Source: Alphaproteobacteria bacterium Ga0077535
GTDB taxonomy: Bacteria > Pseudomonadota > Alphaproteobacteria > Caulobacterales > Aquidulcibacteraceae
Direction: 5' to 3'
DNA: 64,000 nt
Assembly (NCBI GenBank): GCA_001464425.1
Contig: LNEK01000032.1
Span: 35,239-99,238, forward strand
Part shown: piece after piece, positions 8,762-18,715 of the stretch
How positions within the stretch are numbered: position 1 is the stretch's first letter
How the letters are laid out: each line of letters begins with the position of its first letter
The notes under the pieces: model-generated
Seen by the model: only the letters and a program-made list of their open reading frames with translations
Told to the model about the DNA's origin: nothing
The model's database searches: none
Program-made: the position numbers and the translations under genes

Positions 8762-9877
8762 TCAGGCCGCGTTGCGTTGTTCGAGGCGCTTCACGAGTTT
8801 TTCCTTCCACACCGCCGGCGCTCCGGCTTGCACGGCGAGCAGTTTGGCGCGGCGGTAGAAGAGGTGGCAGTCGACTTCCCAAGTGAAGCCCATGCCGCCA
8901 TGCGTCTGGATGTTTTCCTTGGCGCAGAAATAGTACGCGTCGCTCGCGGCAGCGCGCGACGCGGCGGCGGCGAACGGCAACTCCGCAGCTTCAGTCGAAA
9001 GCGCCCACGCGCCGTAATAGGCGTTCGAGCGCGCGACCTCGATGTTCACGTACATGTCGGCGAGCTTATGCTTGATCGCTTGGAACGAGCCGATCTGGCG
9101 CGAGAAGGCGTAGCGCGATTTGGCGTAGTCGATCGACATTTCAAGGCACGCCTGGCTGCCGCCGATTTGCTCGAACGCGATCAGCACCGCGGCGCGGTCC
9201 AGAACCGCTTCGGCCAAGTCCCAACCTTGGCCAACAGCGCCGAGCCGCTCAGCTTTCGCATTCTTGAACTCGAGCTTTGCGTGGCCGCGCGTCGGATCGA
9301 GTGTCTTCAACGTCGTGCGCGTGACGCCCGATTGGTTGAGATCGACCAACACCAGCGAAACGCCAGCGCCTTCTTTGGCGACGACAACCGCATGGGTCGC
9401 GCAGTCACCGTCTGTCACGGGTATTTTCACGCCGCTAAGCGTCGAGCCGTCGAACTTCGCTTGAATGGTCGCCGCGGTTGGTGCGCCCGGCCCCTCGGAT
9501 ACAGCAAAGCAGCCAATCGTCTCGCCGCTCGCGACATTCGGGAGATGCGCGCCCTTCTGAGCATCTGTGCCTGCAAGCATCAGAGCTTCAGCGAAAAAAT
9601 ATACCGTCGACGAAAACGGGATAGGCGCGACGGCGCGCCCAATCTCTTCGGCCAATACACACAGTTCAAGCCGGCCAAGCCCCAAGCCGCCATGCTCCTC
9701 CGGGATCGCAACACCCAGCCAACCCATCTCGGCGACCGCGCGCCAGAGGTCTTTGTCATAGGACTTCTCGGCATCGTCGAGAACGCTCCGCGTTACCTTG
9801 GAGCTGGCCTTCTCCGACAGGAATTTGCGCGCCTGATCCTTCAGGCTCTTCTGATCGTCGGAAAAATCGAAATTCAA
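8762..9877 (-). CDS. acyl-CoA dehydrogenase, second subunit or paralogue
   Basis: A 371-residue acyl-CoA dehydrogenase family protein beginning MNFDFSDDQKSLKDQARKFL. It carries the usual N-terminal helical domain, a reduced FAD-binding middle (FAVSEGPGAPTAATIQAKF in place of the more typical T-E-P-x-x-G-S-D) and a C-terminal helical domain with KENIQTHGGMGFTWE. The start codon is TTG (9877-9875), supported by a strong GGGAGGA ribosome binding site six to ten bases upstream. It is first in a two-gene operon with the larger dehydrogenase 11 bases downstream. The weakened FAD-contact motif suggests the non-catalytic or partner half of a heteromeric dehydrogenase, which is an inference from pairing rather than proof. 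Confidence 0.8.
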   Translation of the reverse strand: MNFDFSDDQKSLKDQARKFLSEKASSKVTRSVLDDAEKSYDKDLWRAVAEMGWLGVAIPEEHGGLGLGRLELCVLAEEIGRAVAPIPFSSTVYFFAEALMLAGTDAQKGAHLPNVASGETIGCFAVSEGPGAPTAATIQAKFDGSTLSGVKIPVTDGDCATHAVVVAKEGAGVSLVLVDLNQSGVTRTTLKTLDPTRGHAKLEFKNAKAERLGAVGQGWDLAEAVLDRAAVLIAFEQIGGSQACLEMSIDYAKSRYAFSRQIGSFQAIKHKLADMYVNIEVARSNAYYGAWALSTEAAELPFAAAASRAAASDAYYFCAKENIQTHGGMGFTWEVDCHLFYRRAKLLAVQAGAPAVWKEKLVKRLEQRNAA

Positions 9878-10019
9878 CGCGTCCTCCCGGGACTTATGGT
9901 TTGCGCCACCTTAACGCGCCCAGCGGATGGCGCGAAAGAGTGTCTTGGCGTCAACGCCTCTTCACGAAGGCTAAAGCGAGATGCGCTACTGTCCTCGGAG
10001 ATATTGGGGTGAGTAATCC

Positions 10020-10589
10020 ATGGCGAAGGCCGTCTTCCATAAGGGTCAGCGCGTCTACGTGAAGCCAGTGGCGACGTGGGCGGTGATCGAGAACGTCCAT
10101 CCGCAATGGGTCAAGGGCGTCGAAGAGCCGCTGCGCGTTACCTATGACACCGGCCTCGGCCGCGACTTCCAGGCCCACGAGCTGGCGGCGGAAGACAAAG
10201 AACCGCAAAAGCCGGACCTGATTGAGACCGAAAACTGGCGCATCCTGCGCGCCGTAAACCGCCTCTCCGCGGATGCGCGCGATCCGCGCCATCCCTACCC
10301 CGGCACGTTCCCGGTCGTAGTTACCGATGAGAAGGATTGGGGCGGCTGGCGTGTGCCGATGGCCGAGTACGACCGCGACCCTACCCGCGTGGAACATCAG
10401 TCCCGCATCATCGCCAACGCATTGCGGCTGATGCGCGTTTCCCGTGAACTCATCGAGTTCGCGCAGGACAATCCGCACGAAACGCCTGGCCAATTGCTTG
10501 ATTTGGCGCGGCAAGCCGAAATGGTGCTGGCGGCGATCTATCACGAAAGCGCCCCGCCGCGCGTCGATGCCGTGGCAGCGGCTGAATAG
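10020..10589 (+). CDS. conserved protein of unknown function
   Basis: A 189-residue soluble protein with no signal peptide or membrane segment that I cannot assign to a named family. The first 60 residues look like a small beta domain (FHKGQRVYVKPVATWAVIENVHPQWVKG, then LRVTYDTGLGRDFQAHEL), resembling a KOW/SH3-like barrel. The middle holds GTFPVVVTDEKDWGGWRVPM and the last 60 residues are helical. The ATG at 10020 follows a purine-rich GGGGTGAG. It stands alone between the divergent acyl-CoA dehydrogenases and pepN, 57 bases before pepN on the same strand. Normal codon use argues for a real, vertically inherited gene. Confidence 0.6.
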   Translation: MAKAVFHKGQRVYVKPVATWAVIENVHPQWVKGVEEPLRVTYDTGLGRDFQAHELAAEDKEPQKPDLIETENWRILRAVNRLSADARDPRHPYPGTFPVVVTDEKDWGGWRVPMAEYDRDPTRVEHQSRIIANALRLMRVSRELIEFAQDNPHETPGQLLDLARQAEMVLAAIYHESAPPRVDAVAAAE

Positions 10590-10646
10590 CTGCATTGATT
10601 TTGACCGCTTGGCGGCTCACATCAGGGCTCTAACCGGAGCCTCTGC

Positions 10647-13250
10647 ATGCGCGACGCTGAAGCCGTCACTGTCCGTCTCGTCGACTACACACCGCCGCCC
10701 TATCTGATCGACGAAATCGCGCTCGTCTTCTCGCTTAAGCCTGAGCAGACTTTGGTCGCCGCGAGTAGCCACGTGCGCCGTAGCGGCGACACGGCTGTCC
10801 CCCTTGAATTAAGCGGCGAGCGGCTGGAATTGCAGAGTGTTGCGATCGATGGCGAGCATCTCGATGCGTCGCGCTATCGCGTGGAGCCCGGCAAGCTCAC
10901 CATTTTCGATCCGCCCGCGTCCTTCCGGCTCGACATCGTCACGCGGATCTCACCTGCCACGAACACGCACCTTGATGGGCTCTATATGTCGGGCGGCCGC
11001 TTCTGCACCCAGTGCGAAGCGGAAGGCTTTCGCGCCATTACCTACTACCTCGACCGTCCCGACGTGCTCGCGCGCTTCGCAGTGCGCATCGAGGCCGATA
11101 AGGCGCAATACCCAACGTTGCTCTCAAACGGCAATTTGACCGAGAGCGGCGACATGGAAGGCGGGCGTCACTTTGCGGTGTGGATCGATCCCCACCCGAA
11201 GCCCGCTTACCTGTTTGCGCTCTGCGCGGGTAAATACGAGTCGATCCACGACACGTTCACCACAGTGAGCGGCCGCAACGTTGCGCTTGGTATTTACGTC
11301 GACCCGGGCGATTCCGAGCGCGCGCGCTATGCAATGGACGCCCTGAAGCGCTCGATGAAATGGGACGAGGAAGCCTTTAAGCGCGAGTATGATCTCGACG
11401 TCTTCAACATTGTCGCCGTACGCGATTTTAATTTCGGCGCGATGGAGAATAAGGGCCTCAACATCTTCAACTCGGCTCTCATCTTGGCCGATGCTGACAC
11501 GGCGACCGACGCGGACTTCGAAGCAATCGAAGCGGTCGTCGGACACGAGTATTTCCACAACTGGACGGGCAACCGCATCACCTGCCGCGATTGGTTCCAG
11601 CTCTGTTTGAAGGAAGGGCTGACCGTTTACCGCGAGCAGGAATTCTCGGCCGACCAGCGCTCGCGCCCGGTACAGCGCATCAAGGACGTCAAGCGCCTGC
11701 GCGCGCGGCAATTCGGCGAGGACGCCGGCCCGCTTGCGCACCCTGTGCGCCCGTCGAGCTACCAAAAGATCGACAATTTCTACACCGCGACCGTCTACGA
11801 AAAAGGCGGCGAAATCATTCGCATGCTGAAGCGGATTATCGGCGCCGAAGCGTTCGACCGCGGCATGCAGCTCTACTTCGAGCGCCGCGACGGCACCGCT
11901 TCAACGGTTGAAGATTTTATTGGCTGTTTCGAGGAAGCGTCCGGCCGCAAGCTAGATGATTTCATGCGCTGGTATGAACAAGCCGGCACGCCAGCGCTAA
12001 AAGTGCGCGGCGCCTACGATAAGCACGCGCGCACTTACACACTGACGCTTTCTCAGCGCACGCCGGCAACGCCAGGCCAAAGTGCGAAGCTGCCAGCGCC
12101 AATCCCGCTAGAGATCGGTTTTATCGCGCCCGACGGCGCCATTATCGCCTCGAAAGCAGAAGGCGGCGCGATGTCGGCGCTCAAACATGATGTGGTCATC
12201 ACTGAGGCTGACACCGTCCTCCGCTTCAGCGATGTCGTAGAAGAGCCGATCCCGTCGGTGCTGCGCGGGTTCTCCGCCCCTGTCACGCTCGACGATGCTC
12301 TCACGATCGATCAGCGCTTGGCTCAAATGGCGCACGATCCCGACGCGTTTACGCGCTGGGAAGCGGGACAAACTATCGCCCGCGCTGTTCTTCTGGGCGA
12401 AGCGAAGGACGCAGCGCCCGCGCTGGCGAAAGCGCTCGGCCGCGAACTCGACCGTGCGCAGGAAGATCCTGCGTTTGCAGCGCTCGCACTGCGCGTGCCC
12501 GACTTGAACGAACTTCTATTGGCGGCGTACACGCCTGACCCCGAGCAACTCTACGGCGCCCGCGAAAGCCTGCGGAAGCTCGTCGCCGAAACTCTTCGCG
12601 ATCGCCTCGAGCCAATCGCAAAGACGCCGGGCGAAACACCGTTCTCCCCCAGCGCCGACGCCGCTGGCCGCCGTGCGCTCAAGTCCGCCGCGCTCGACCT
12701 GCTTGCCGCGCTTGGCCCGGCGCAAACGGAGACCTTCGAAGCTGCATACGCCGGCGCGCGCAGCATGACCGAGAGCATCGCAGCCATCGAGGCGCTCGGC
12801 GCTAGCGGCAGTGAAGCTTTCGAGGGTGCGCTCGCCGATTTCTATCAACGCTGGCGCGCCAACCCGTTGGTGATTGACAAGTGGTTTGCGGTGCAAGCCT
12901 CCGCCCCGCGCAACGATACGCTCGCCCGCGTCGAAAACCTGCGCGCGCATCCCGACTTCAACGTGAAAAACCCAAATCGGGTGCGCTCACTGGCGGCCGC
13001 GTTCGCAATGCGCAACCCGCGCGCCTTCCACGCCGCCGACGGCGGCGGCTATCGCTTCCTCGCATCGCTGGCGGAACAGATCGATCCGCTCAACCCGGCG
13101 CTGGCAGCGCGGTTACTCACACCTTTTGAATCGTGGAAGCGATTCGATTCGGTGCGTCAAGCGCATGCCAAGGCAGCGTTGGAACACCTCGCCGCGTTAA
13201 CCAATCTCTCCAAAAACACCAGAGAGATGGTGGAACGTACGCTCGCGTGA
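10647..13250 (+). CDS. pepN: aminopeptidase N (M1 zinc metallopeptidase)
   Basis: An 867-residue M1-family aminopeptidase that releases N-terminal amino acids from peptides in the cytoplasm. It shows the exopeptidase substrate motif G-A-M-E-N near residue 265 and the zinc site H-E-Y-F-H near residue 300, with the third ligand in LKEGLTVYREQEF about 18 residues on. The long C-terminal part matches the DUF3458 and C-terminal ARM-like domains of the E. coli PepN subgroup, and the length is normal for that subgroup. GGAG eight bases before the ATG at 10647 supports the start. It precedes a PleC-like kinase gene on the same strand with about 130 bases between them. Confidence 0.95.
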   Translation: MRDAEAVTVRLVDYTPPPYLIDEIALVFSLKPEQTLVAASSHVRRSGDTAVPLELSGERLELQSVAIDGEHLDASRYRVEPGKLTIFDPPASFRLDIVTRISPATNTHLDGLYMSGGRFCTQCEAEGFRAITYYLDRPDVLARFAVRIEADKAQYPTLLSNGNLTESGDMEGGRHFAVWIDPHPKPAYLFALCAGKYESIHDTFTTVSGRNVALGIYVDPGDSERARYAMDALKRSMKWDEEAFKREYDLDVFNIVAVRDFNFGAMENKGLNIFNSALILADADTATDADFEAIEAVVGHEYFHNWTGNRITCRDWFQLCLKEGLTVYREQEFSADQRSRPVQRIKDVKRLRARQFGEDAGPLAHPVRPSSYQKIDNFYTATVYEKGGEIIRMLKRIIGAEAFDRGMQLYFERRDGTASTVEDFIGCFEEASGRKLDDFMRWYEQAGTPALKVRGAYDKHARTYTLTLSQRTPATPGQSAKLPAPIPLEIGFIAPDGAIIASKAEGGAMSALKHDVVITEADTVLRFSDVVEEPIPSVLRGFSAPVTLDDALTIDQRLAQMAHDPDAFTRWEAGQTIARAVLLGEAKDAAPALAKALGRELDRAQEDPAFAALALRVPDLNELLLAAYTPDPEQLYGARESLRKLVAETLRDRLEPIAKTPGETPFSPSADAAGRRALKSAALDLLAALGPAQTETFEAAYAGARSMTESIAAIEALGASGSEAFEGALADFYQRWRANPLVIDKWFAVQASAPRNDTLARVENLRAHPDFNVKNPNRVRSLAAAFAMRNPRAFHAADGGGYRFLASLAEQIDPLNPALAARLLTPFESWKRFDSVRQAHAKAALEHLAALTNLSKNTREMVERTLA

Positions 13251-13384
13251 GTCTTTTCAGAGACACTTGCGAACGTTGCTCGGAATAGAACCAGCGACCG
13301 GCTCGACAGAGTGTTTACTCGCTCGTTACGATTTACACCTTGTCAGGATTCCGAACGGCGATTCGGGGCGGCCGGGGAAGTCTT

Positions 13385-15853
13385 GTGTCGAACACTGCAG
13401 CTCTTGACGAACCCGGCCTCGCCGGGCCCGCGTCGCAGGATAAAGCTGGCCGGCCCTTCATGGCGCTGGTGGCTCTGTTCGTCATCGCGTTCGCGGTTGC
13501 GACTGGCGCGCAGATTAAATCACACATCGATGACGCCGCTGAGACAACTATCGCGGCTCAAGCGTCAGCAGCTGGCCTGATCGCTGAACGCGTCAATGCC
13601 AACCTTGCGATCGCCGTCGGCGCTGGCGCTGGCGCATCCGAACTCGCACGCACCAACGGCGGGGACGCGAATGGGCTCGCTAACGCTGCGGCCCATGCTT
13701 CACCCGCAACCGCCGCTGCTATCGTCGGTCCGAGCGGCGCCATCGAAGCCATCACAAATACTGAGTTCGCCGGGCTCGCGACTGCCGCGTTCAACGCCGC
13801 TGGCGCCGAGCCGCTTTGGGCCGGCGCCCCGGACATGGGCGAACTCGCAACATCTCCAGTCATCGTGCGCCGCATCGGCGACCGGCGCATCGTTACAATC
13901 ATCGATCCCGCACGCCTGCTGCCGGAACTGCAGACCGACGCGCGGGTGCTTATCGCCACTCCGAACGGCAATATCTTCTACGCATCGCCGGCACTGCAGC
14001 AGGCAGGTATCCGCGCGCAACAACAAGTGCTTGCGGCCACACGCTCCAACACCGAAGGCGGAGCACTAATCCGCGACGGCCAAGGCGCGACCTGGGTCGC
14101 GGTTGAATCCACCGCGCAGATCGGCGGCTTCCGCGTCATGACCGCCGCGCCAGCGCCGGCCACGATGTCTCTGCTGCTCGCGGCTTTGCTGCAGTACGCC
14201 CTGCTGGCCGCCACGCCGCTCGCAGCTATGGGGGTGCTTTACTTGCTGATGCGCCAAAATGCGCAACGCGCCCGCTTGGCAGAGGCGGAAGCTGTGCGCG
14301 TGGAAACACACTTCCGCATCGCAGCGGACGGCGCGAAGGTCGGCGTTCTGGAATGGCGCCCTGGCGCGGACGAAGTTCAGCTCTCCGAGCAAGCCGCACG
14401 CCTGCTCGGCGCGCCACGCGACACGATCAGCTTGCGTGAGCTGCTGGAAATCGTGGTCAGCGAGGATCGCTTTGGCGTCGATGAAGAATTCCGCCGCGCC
14501 CGCCAGTCCGGCCTCCTGGATGCGCGCTTCCGCGTAACGCGTGGCGGCGGCTTGGCCTGGATCGAAGCGCGCGGCGCTGCGGTCGAGGACTCGAGCGGCC
14601 GCGCCGAAACCCGGCTTTTCGCCACCGTGATCGACGCAACCCAGCGCCACGAGGCAGAAGCACGCGTAACGCGGCTCGAACGCCAGCTGCGCGCCGCGAT
14701 TGAAAACTTCTCCGGCCCATTCGCGCTGTGGGACGCGCGCAAGCGTTTGCTGCTTTGGAACCAGAGCTTCGCCGACGCTTTCAAACTGGGGCCCGAAATC
14801 CTGCGCCAGCGCGCCTCGTATGAGGCGATCGCCGCAGCAGCCACGCCCGCGATCCGCCGTGAGAAGCACGACGCGACCAACCCAGATGTTCGCATCATTG
14901 AGCTCTCGACCGGCGACTGGCTGCACATTGTAGAGCGCCGCGCCGCCGACGGCGGCGTCATCACGGTGGGCGTCGACATCACACCGCTTAAGCGCAAGGA
15001 AGAAGAACTCGCGCGTAACGAGCGTCGTCTCTCCGATGCGCTGAGCCGCGCCGAGAGTCAGGAATATCGGATCAAGGCGCTCGCGCGCGAAGCGCACGAA
15101 GAGCGCCAAAAAGCCGAAGAAGCCAGCCGCGCCAAGTCGACATTCCTGGCCAATATGAGCCACGAGCTGCGTACGCCGCTCAACGCCGTGATCGGGTTCT
15201 CCGAGATCATGGCGAAGGAATTGTTCGGGCCGATCGGCAACCCTCAGTACAAGCAATACTCGACCGACATTTTCGACAGCGGCAACCATCTGCTCGAGCT
15301 GATCAACGACATCCTCGACATGGCCAAGATCGAAGCTGGCAAGCTCACGCTGTCGCCGAAGCCGCTCGATCCGAGCGTCGCTATCGAGCAGGCAGTGCGT
15401 CTCACCAAACGCAAAGCTGAAGAAAAGGGCCTGTCCGTCGTCGTCGACGCAGAAGAGCTGCCGGAGATCGAAGCCGATCACCGCGCGATCAAGCAGATCC
15501 TGCTCAACCTGCTCTCGAACGCGGTGAAGTTCACCGATCAGGGCGCCATCATGGTGCACGCCCGCGCCAATCCGCAGGCACTGACGTTGCGCGTCGTCGA
15601 TACCGGTTGCGGCATCCCGCCCGAACACCTGCCGCGTCTCGCACGCCCGTTCGAGCAAGTCGAAGAAGAGCTGACGCGCAACAATTCCGGCACCGGCCTC
15701 GGCCTTGCACTGACCAAGTCGCTCACCGAAATGCACGGCGGCAAACTCGCCATCCAAAGCGAAGTCGGCCGCGGCACAATCGTGACGGTTACGCTACCAC
15801 GCCGCTTCGGCGGCCAGCGTGATGCCTCGCCAGAAGCGACTGCAGCGGAATAG
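13385..15853 (+). CDS. pleC: PleC-like membrane sensor histidine kinase
   Basis: About 822 residues. A first membrane helix (FMALVALFVIAFAVATGAQI) is followed by a large probable periplasmic domain, a second helix near residue 275 (LLLAALLQYALLAATPLAAMGVLYLL), two PAS-like domains and a kinase core. The H box is FLANMSHELRTPLNAVIGFSEIM, followed by an N box, GCGIPPEH and GTGLGLAL. The sequence after the H box (FGPIGNPQYKQYSTDIFDSGNHLLELINDILDMAKIEAG) is typical of the PleC/DivJ/PdhS group, and the length is close to Caulobacter PleC, the kinase/phosphatase of DivK and PleD. The GTG at 13385 follows GGGGAAG; an in-frame TTG at 13340 has no such site. The PleC name is inferred from architecture. 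Confidence 0.65.
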   Translation: MSNTAALDEPGLAGPASQDKAGRPFMALVALFVIAFAVATGAQIKSHIDDAAETTIAAQASAAGLIAERVNANLAIAVGAGAGASELARTNGGDANGLANAAAHASPATAAAIVGPSGAIEAITNTEFAGLATAAFNAAGAEPLWAGAPDMGELATSPVIVRRIGDRRIVTIIDPARLLPELQTDARVLIATPNGNIFYASPALQQAGIRAQQQVLAATRSNTEGGALIRDGQGATWVAVESTAQIGGFRVMTAAPAPATMSLLLAALLQYALLAATPLAAMGVLYLLMRQNAQRARLAEAEAVRVETHFRIAADGAKVGVLEWRPGADEVQLSEQAARLLGAPRDTISLRELLEIVVSEDRFGVDEEFRRARQSGLLDARFRVTRGGGLAWIEARGAAVEDSSGRAETRLFATVIDATQRHEAEARVTRLERQLRAAIENFSGPFALWDARKRLLLWNQSFADAFKLGPEILRQRASYEAIAAAATPAIRREKHDATNPDVRIIELSTGDWLHIVERRAADGGVITVGVDITPLKRKEEELARNERRLSDALSRAESQEYRIKALAREAHEERQKAEEASRAKSTFLANMSHELRTPLNAVIGFSEIMAKELFGPIGNPQYKQYSTDIFDSGNHLLELINDILDMAKIEAGKLTLSPKPLDPSVAIEQAVRLTKRKAEEKGLSVVVDAEELPEIEADHRAIKQILLNLLSNAVKFTDQGAIMVHARANPQALTLRVVDTGCGIPPEHLPRLARPFEQVEEELTRNNSGTGLGLALTKSLTEMHGGKLAIQSEVGRGTIVTVTLPRRFGGQRDASPEATAAE

Positions 15854-18715
15854 TCAGCGCCGCAGCGCTTGCGATCCGTCACCAAGCGGGCCGACGATCT
15901 GCGTAAACAACTCCCGCACCTGCCCTTGCACGCTGCGCACCTTCGCTTCCAGCGCTTCAAAGTCGGGCACGCCACCCAACGCCGCTAAACGCTCCAGCAG
16001 CGGCGCCGGCGCATCGTCGGGTTTGAACTCACCAGCAACACAGATACGCAGCAGATGTTGAAGCGCACTCCAAAGCGCCCAAGCCTCGGTCAACTTTGCA
16101 CACGCCTGCGCATCGAGTTTCCCCGCAGAATGCAAATGCTTCAACGCCTCGCCTGTATTGGGCGAGAGAGCATCCGGCGCATCCGCGGCGTGCACCAGCT
16201 GTAGCGCCTGCGCGATGAACTCGATGTCCACCAAGCCGCCTGGCGCCAACTTCAAATCCCAAATCGACTTCGCGGCGCGCTCGCGCTCCATGCGCCCGCG
16301 CATCTCCGCGACGTCCGCCAAAATCTTCGCTTGCTCTCGGGGCGCGGCCAGGGTTCGCATCGCGGTTTCCTGAACCCGCTTGCTCAACGAGACGTCCCCA
16401 GCCACAGGCCGCAACCGGGTCAAGGCCTGAAGCTCCCACGTCCAAGCCTCTTCGGCATAATAGCGTTCAAACGAGGACAGCCGCACGGCCACCGGCCCCT
16501 TCGAACCGGACGGGCGGAGCTTGGTGTCGATCTCGTAGAGCGCGCCCTCCTCGGTTGGCGCTGAGAGCGCGCTGATCAAACGCTGCGTCATACGCGTGTA
16601 CAATTCGCCGGGCGCGGCCGCATCGGGGGGCGCGTCATAGACGAGCATAAGATCCAAATCAGAGCCTTCAGCGAGTTCGCGGCCGCCGAACTTGCCCAGC
16701 GCCAGCACGACAAATGCACCGGGTTGCGAGCCGTTGGTGCGCTCAACTTCCGCCAATGCGGCCTCCGCCATGGCGACGACGCATGCTTCGGCAAGCTCAG
16801 CGTGCGCCGCGCCAGCATCAGCGGCGGTCGCCTGACCTTCGAGCACTTGCACATCGATACGAAAGGCCTCTTCGCGTTGAAAGCGTCGCGCGGCGTTCAA
16901 ACGCTGCTCGAAACTCGTCGCGATTGAGAGGCGCTCAGCCAATTCGGCCCGCTGTGCCCCTGGCGTGTCGCTAGACAGGGGCAGCGCAAAGCGCGGCTCG
17001 ATGAGGGCGTCGAGCAAGGCCGGCCGCCGTGCGAGGTCGTCCGCCAGGCGCGGCGCGAGACTGAGTATTCGCGCCAGCAAATCCAAGAATGCCGGCCGCG
17101 CATCGAGCAGCGCAAGCAATTGGACGCCAGCCGAGAGGCCTGCAAAGAAAGACGAAAAGCGCACAAACGCCTGGTCAGGGTCGCCGGCGCCTGCGAGCGC
17201 CCGCAGCAAGCGGGGTGTCAGCCGCGTCAGAATCTCACGCGCACGCTCGGACCGCATGGCGCGAATGCGGCCGTGATGCCAGCCGCGAATGGTTTGACTG
17301 ACGAAAGCAGCCTGCGTGAAGCCAAGCGACGTGATCGTCGTGAGCGTCTCGGCGTGATCCTCCACCCCCGTGAAGATCAAGCTGCCCAACGGATCTGCCA
17401 AGCTCTGGCCGCGGCCAAAGAGCTGGTGGTCAATGTTCGAAACGATGCGCCGCCGCTCGATCAAGGCGGCATCAAACGCGTCCAAGCCCTCAAATCCAGA
17501 CAGCGCTGCAAGCCGCGCACGCGTTTCGGGATCAGCGGGGACACGATGCGTGTGTGCATCCTCCAGCATCTGAATGCGGTGCTCTATCTCACGGAAGAAC
17601 ACGTAGGCTTCGCTTAGCGCATCTCGCGCATCGCCCGAGATCGCGCCCGCCTCTAACAAAGCGTCGAGCGCGCTGATCGTGCCCTGCGCCCGCAGCTTCC
17701 GATTTCGCCCTCCCAGGATCAATTGCTGCGTCTGGGCAAAGAGTTCGATATCGCGAATACCGCCGCGCCCGAGCTTCACATCAAAAACCGGATCGCCAAG
17801 CTCTGCGCTTTTGTGTGCGGAGAGAATTTGCCGCTTGATCGAGTGCACGTCCTCCACCGCTGCGAAGTCCAGATGCTTGCGCCAAATGAACGGCTCGAGC
17901 GACGCCAAAAACTCGCGCCCACAGACCACGTCGCCAGCAGCGGCGCGCGCTTTAATGAAAGCAGCACGCTCCCAATTCTGCCCGAGGTTTTGGTAATAGA
18001 GCTCAGCAGCGGCAAGCCCGACCGCCACGGGGGTTGACCCCGGATCAGGCCGCAAGCGCAAATCCGTGCGGAAGACATAGCCATCCGCCGTCACCTCCTC
18101 CAGCATGCGCACAATTGGCGCAACGAGGCGTGCTGCAGCGACCCGCGGCTCTCGTGCTTTTGCTTCCGAGAGCAGCTGCGTTTCGAAGAACACAGAAAAA
18201 TCGATATCGCTGGAATAATTGAGTTCACGCGCACCCATCTTGCCCATGGCGATGAGCGTCACGCCGGGCACGGGGCCGCGCTCGCCGCCCAAGGCGCCGA
18301 GCTCAAAATCCCCGCGGCGGGCGCTCTCTTGCGCGCCGACAGCAAGTGCGGCGCGCAACGCAGCGTCGGCGAAATCTGTGATCGCTCCTGTGACTTGATG
18401 CAAAGGCCAAGTGCGGTTTAGATCCGCAAGCGCGACGCAAAGATGCAGCGCATCCTTCGCACGCCGCAACGTCCGCATTGCCTCTTCGATCGGGGGCGGC
18501 TCATCTGCAATTGCGTTTGCGGTCGCCAAAGCTTCAGCGAGCAGACGATCCGCCCAGGCTGAATCTGCATTGGCCAACAGATCCGGGCGGCGCTCCATCA
18601 AGCGCTTTAGGTACGGTGCGGATTCGAGAGCAGATGCGGCGGCGCGCGCCCAAGGTGTGTTGGCAAAAGCCGAGTGCGGCGCCCCAAGTGCGAGGGCTGG
18701 CGCAACGGCGCGCAT
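15854..18715 (-). CDS. glnE: bifunctional glutamine synthetase adenylyltransferase/deadenylylase
   Basis: A 953-residue GlnE. Two nucleotidyltransferase modules are visible: the N-terminal deadenylylase half with YSSDIDFSVFFE and the C-terminal adenylylase half with ELAEGSDLDLMLVYD, each with paired aspartates for metal binding and each followed by a helical GlnD/PII-uridylyltransferase-type domain. It adenylylates glutamine synthetase under nitrogen excess and reverses this in response to PII. It is the last gene of a leftward run after a Do protease, a response regulator and a histidine kinase; its ATG shares one base with the stop of the kinase gene (TGATG), implying coupled translation. 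The 3' end abuts the convergent PleC-like gene with no spacer. Confidence 0.95.
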   Translation of the reverse strand: MRAVAPALALGAPHSAFANTPWARAAASALESAPYLKRLMERRPDLLANADSAWADRLLAEALATANAIADEPPPIEEAMRTLRRAKDALHLCVALADLNRTWPLHQVTGAITDFADAALRAALAVGAQESARRGDFELGALGGERGPVPGVTLIAMGKMGARELNYSSDIDFSVFFETQLLSEAKAREPRVAAARLVAPIVRMLEEVTADGYVFRTDLRLRPDPGSTPVAVGLAAAELYYQNLGQNWERAAFIKARAAAGDVVCGREFLASLEPFIWRKHLDFAAVEDVHSIKRQILSAHKSAELGDPVFDVKLGRGGIRDIELFAQTQQLILGGRNRKLRAQGTISALDALLEAGAISGDARDALSEAYVFFREIEHRIQMLEDAHTHRVPADPETRARLAALSGFEGLDAFDAALIERRRIVSNIDHQLFGRGQSLADPLGSLIFTGVEDHAETLTTITSLGFTQAAFVSQTIRGWHHGRIRAMRSERAREILTRLTPRLLRALAGAGDPDQAFVRFSSFFAGLSAGVQLLALLDARPAFLDLLARILSLAPRLADDLARRPALLDALIEPRFALPLSSDTPGAQRAELAERLSIATSFEQRLNAARRFQREEAFRIDVQVLEGQATAADAGAAHAELAEACVVAMAEAALAEVERTNGSQPGAFVVLALGKFGGRELAEGSDLDLMLVYDAPPDAAAPGELYTRMTQRLISALSAPTEEGALYEIDTKLRPSGSKGPVAVRLSSFERYYAEEAWTWELQALTRLRPVAGDVSLSKRVQETAMRTLAAPREQAKILADVAEMRGRMERERAAKSIWDLKLAPGGLVDIEFIAQALQLVHAADAPDALSPNTGEALKHLHSAGKLDAQACAKLTEAWALWSALQHLLRICVAGEFKPDDAPAPLLERLAALGGVPDFEALEAKVRSVQGQVRELFTQIVGPLGDGSQALRR

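Noticed and set aside
8777..10012. 411-codon open frame on the plus strand
   Set aside because: Antisense to the acyl-CoA dehydrogenase gene with clear family motifs; composition is Arg/His-rich with no domain.
14066..15757. 563-codon open frame on the minus strand
   Set aside because: It lies entirely opposite the PleC-like kinase gene, has no recognisable domain, and is explained by high third-position GC in the real gene.
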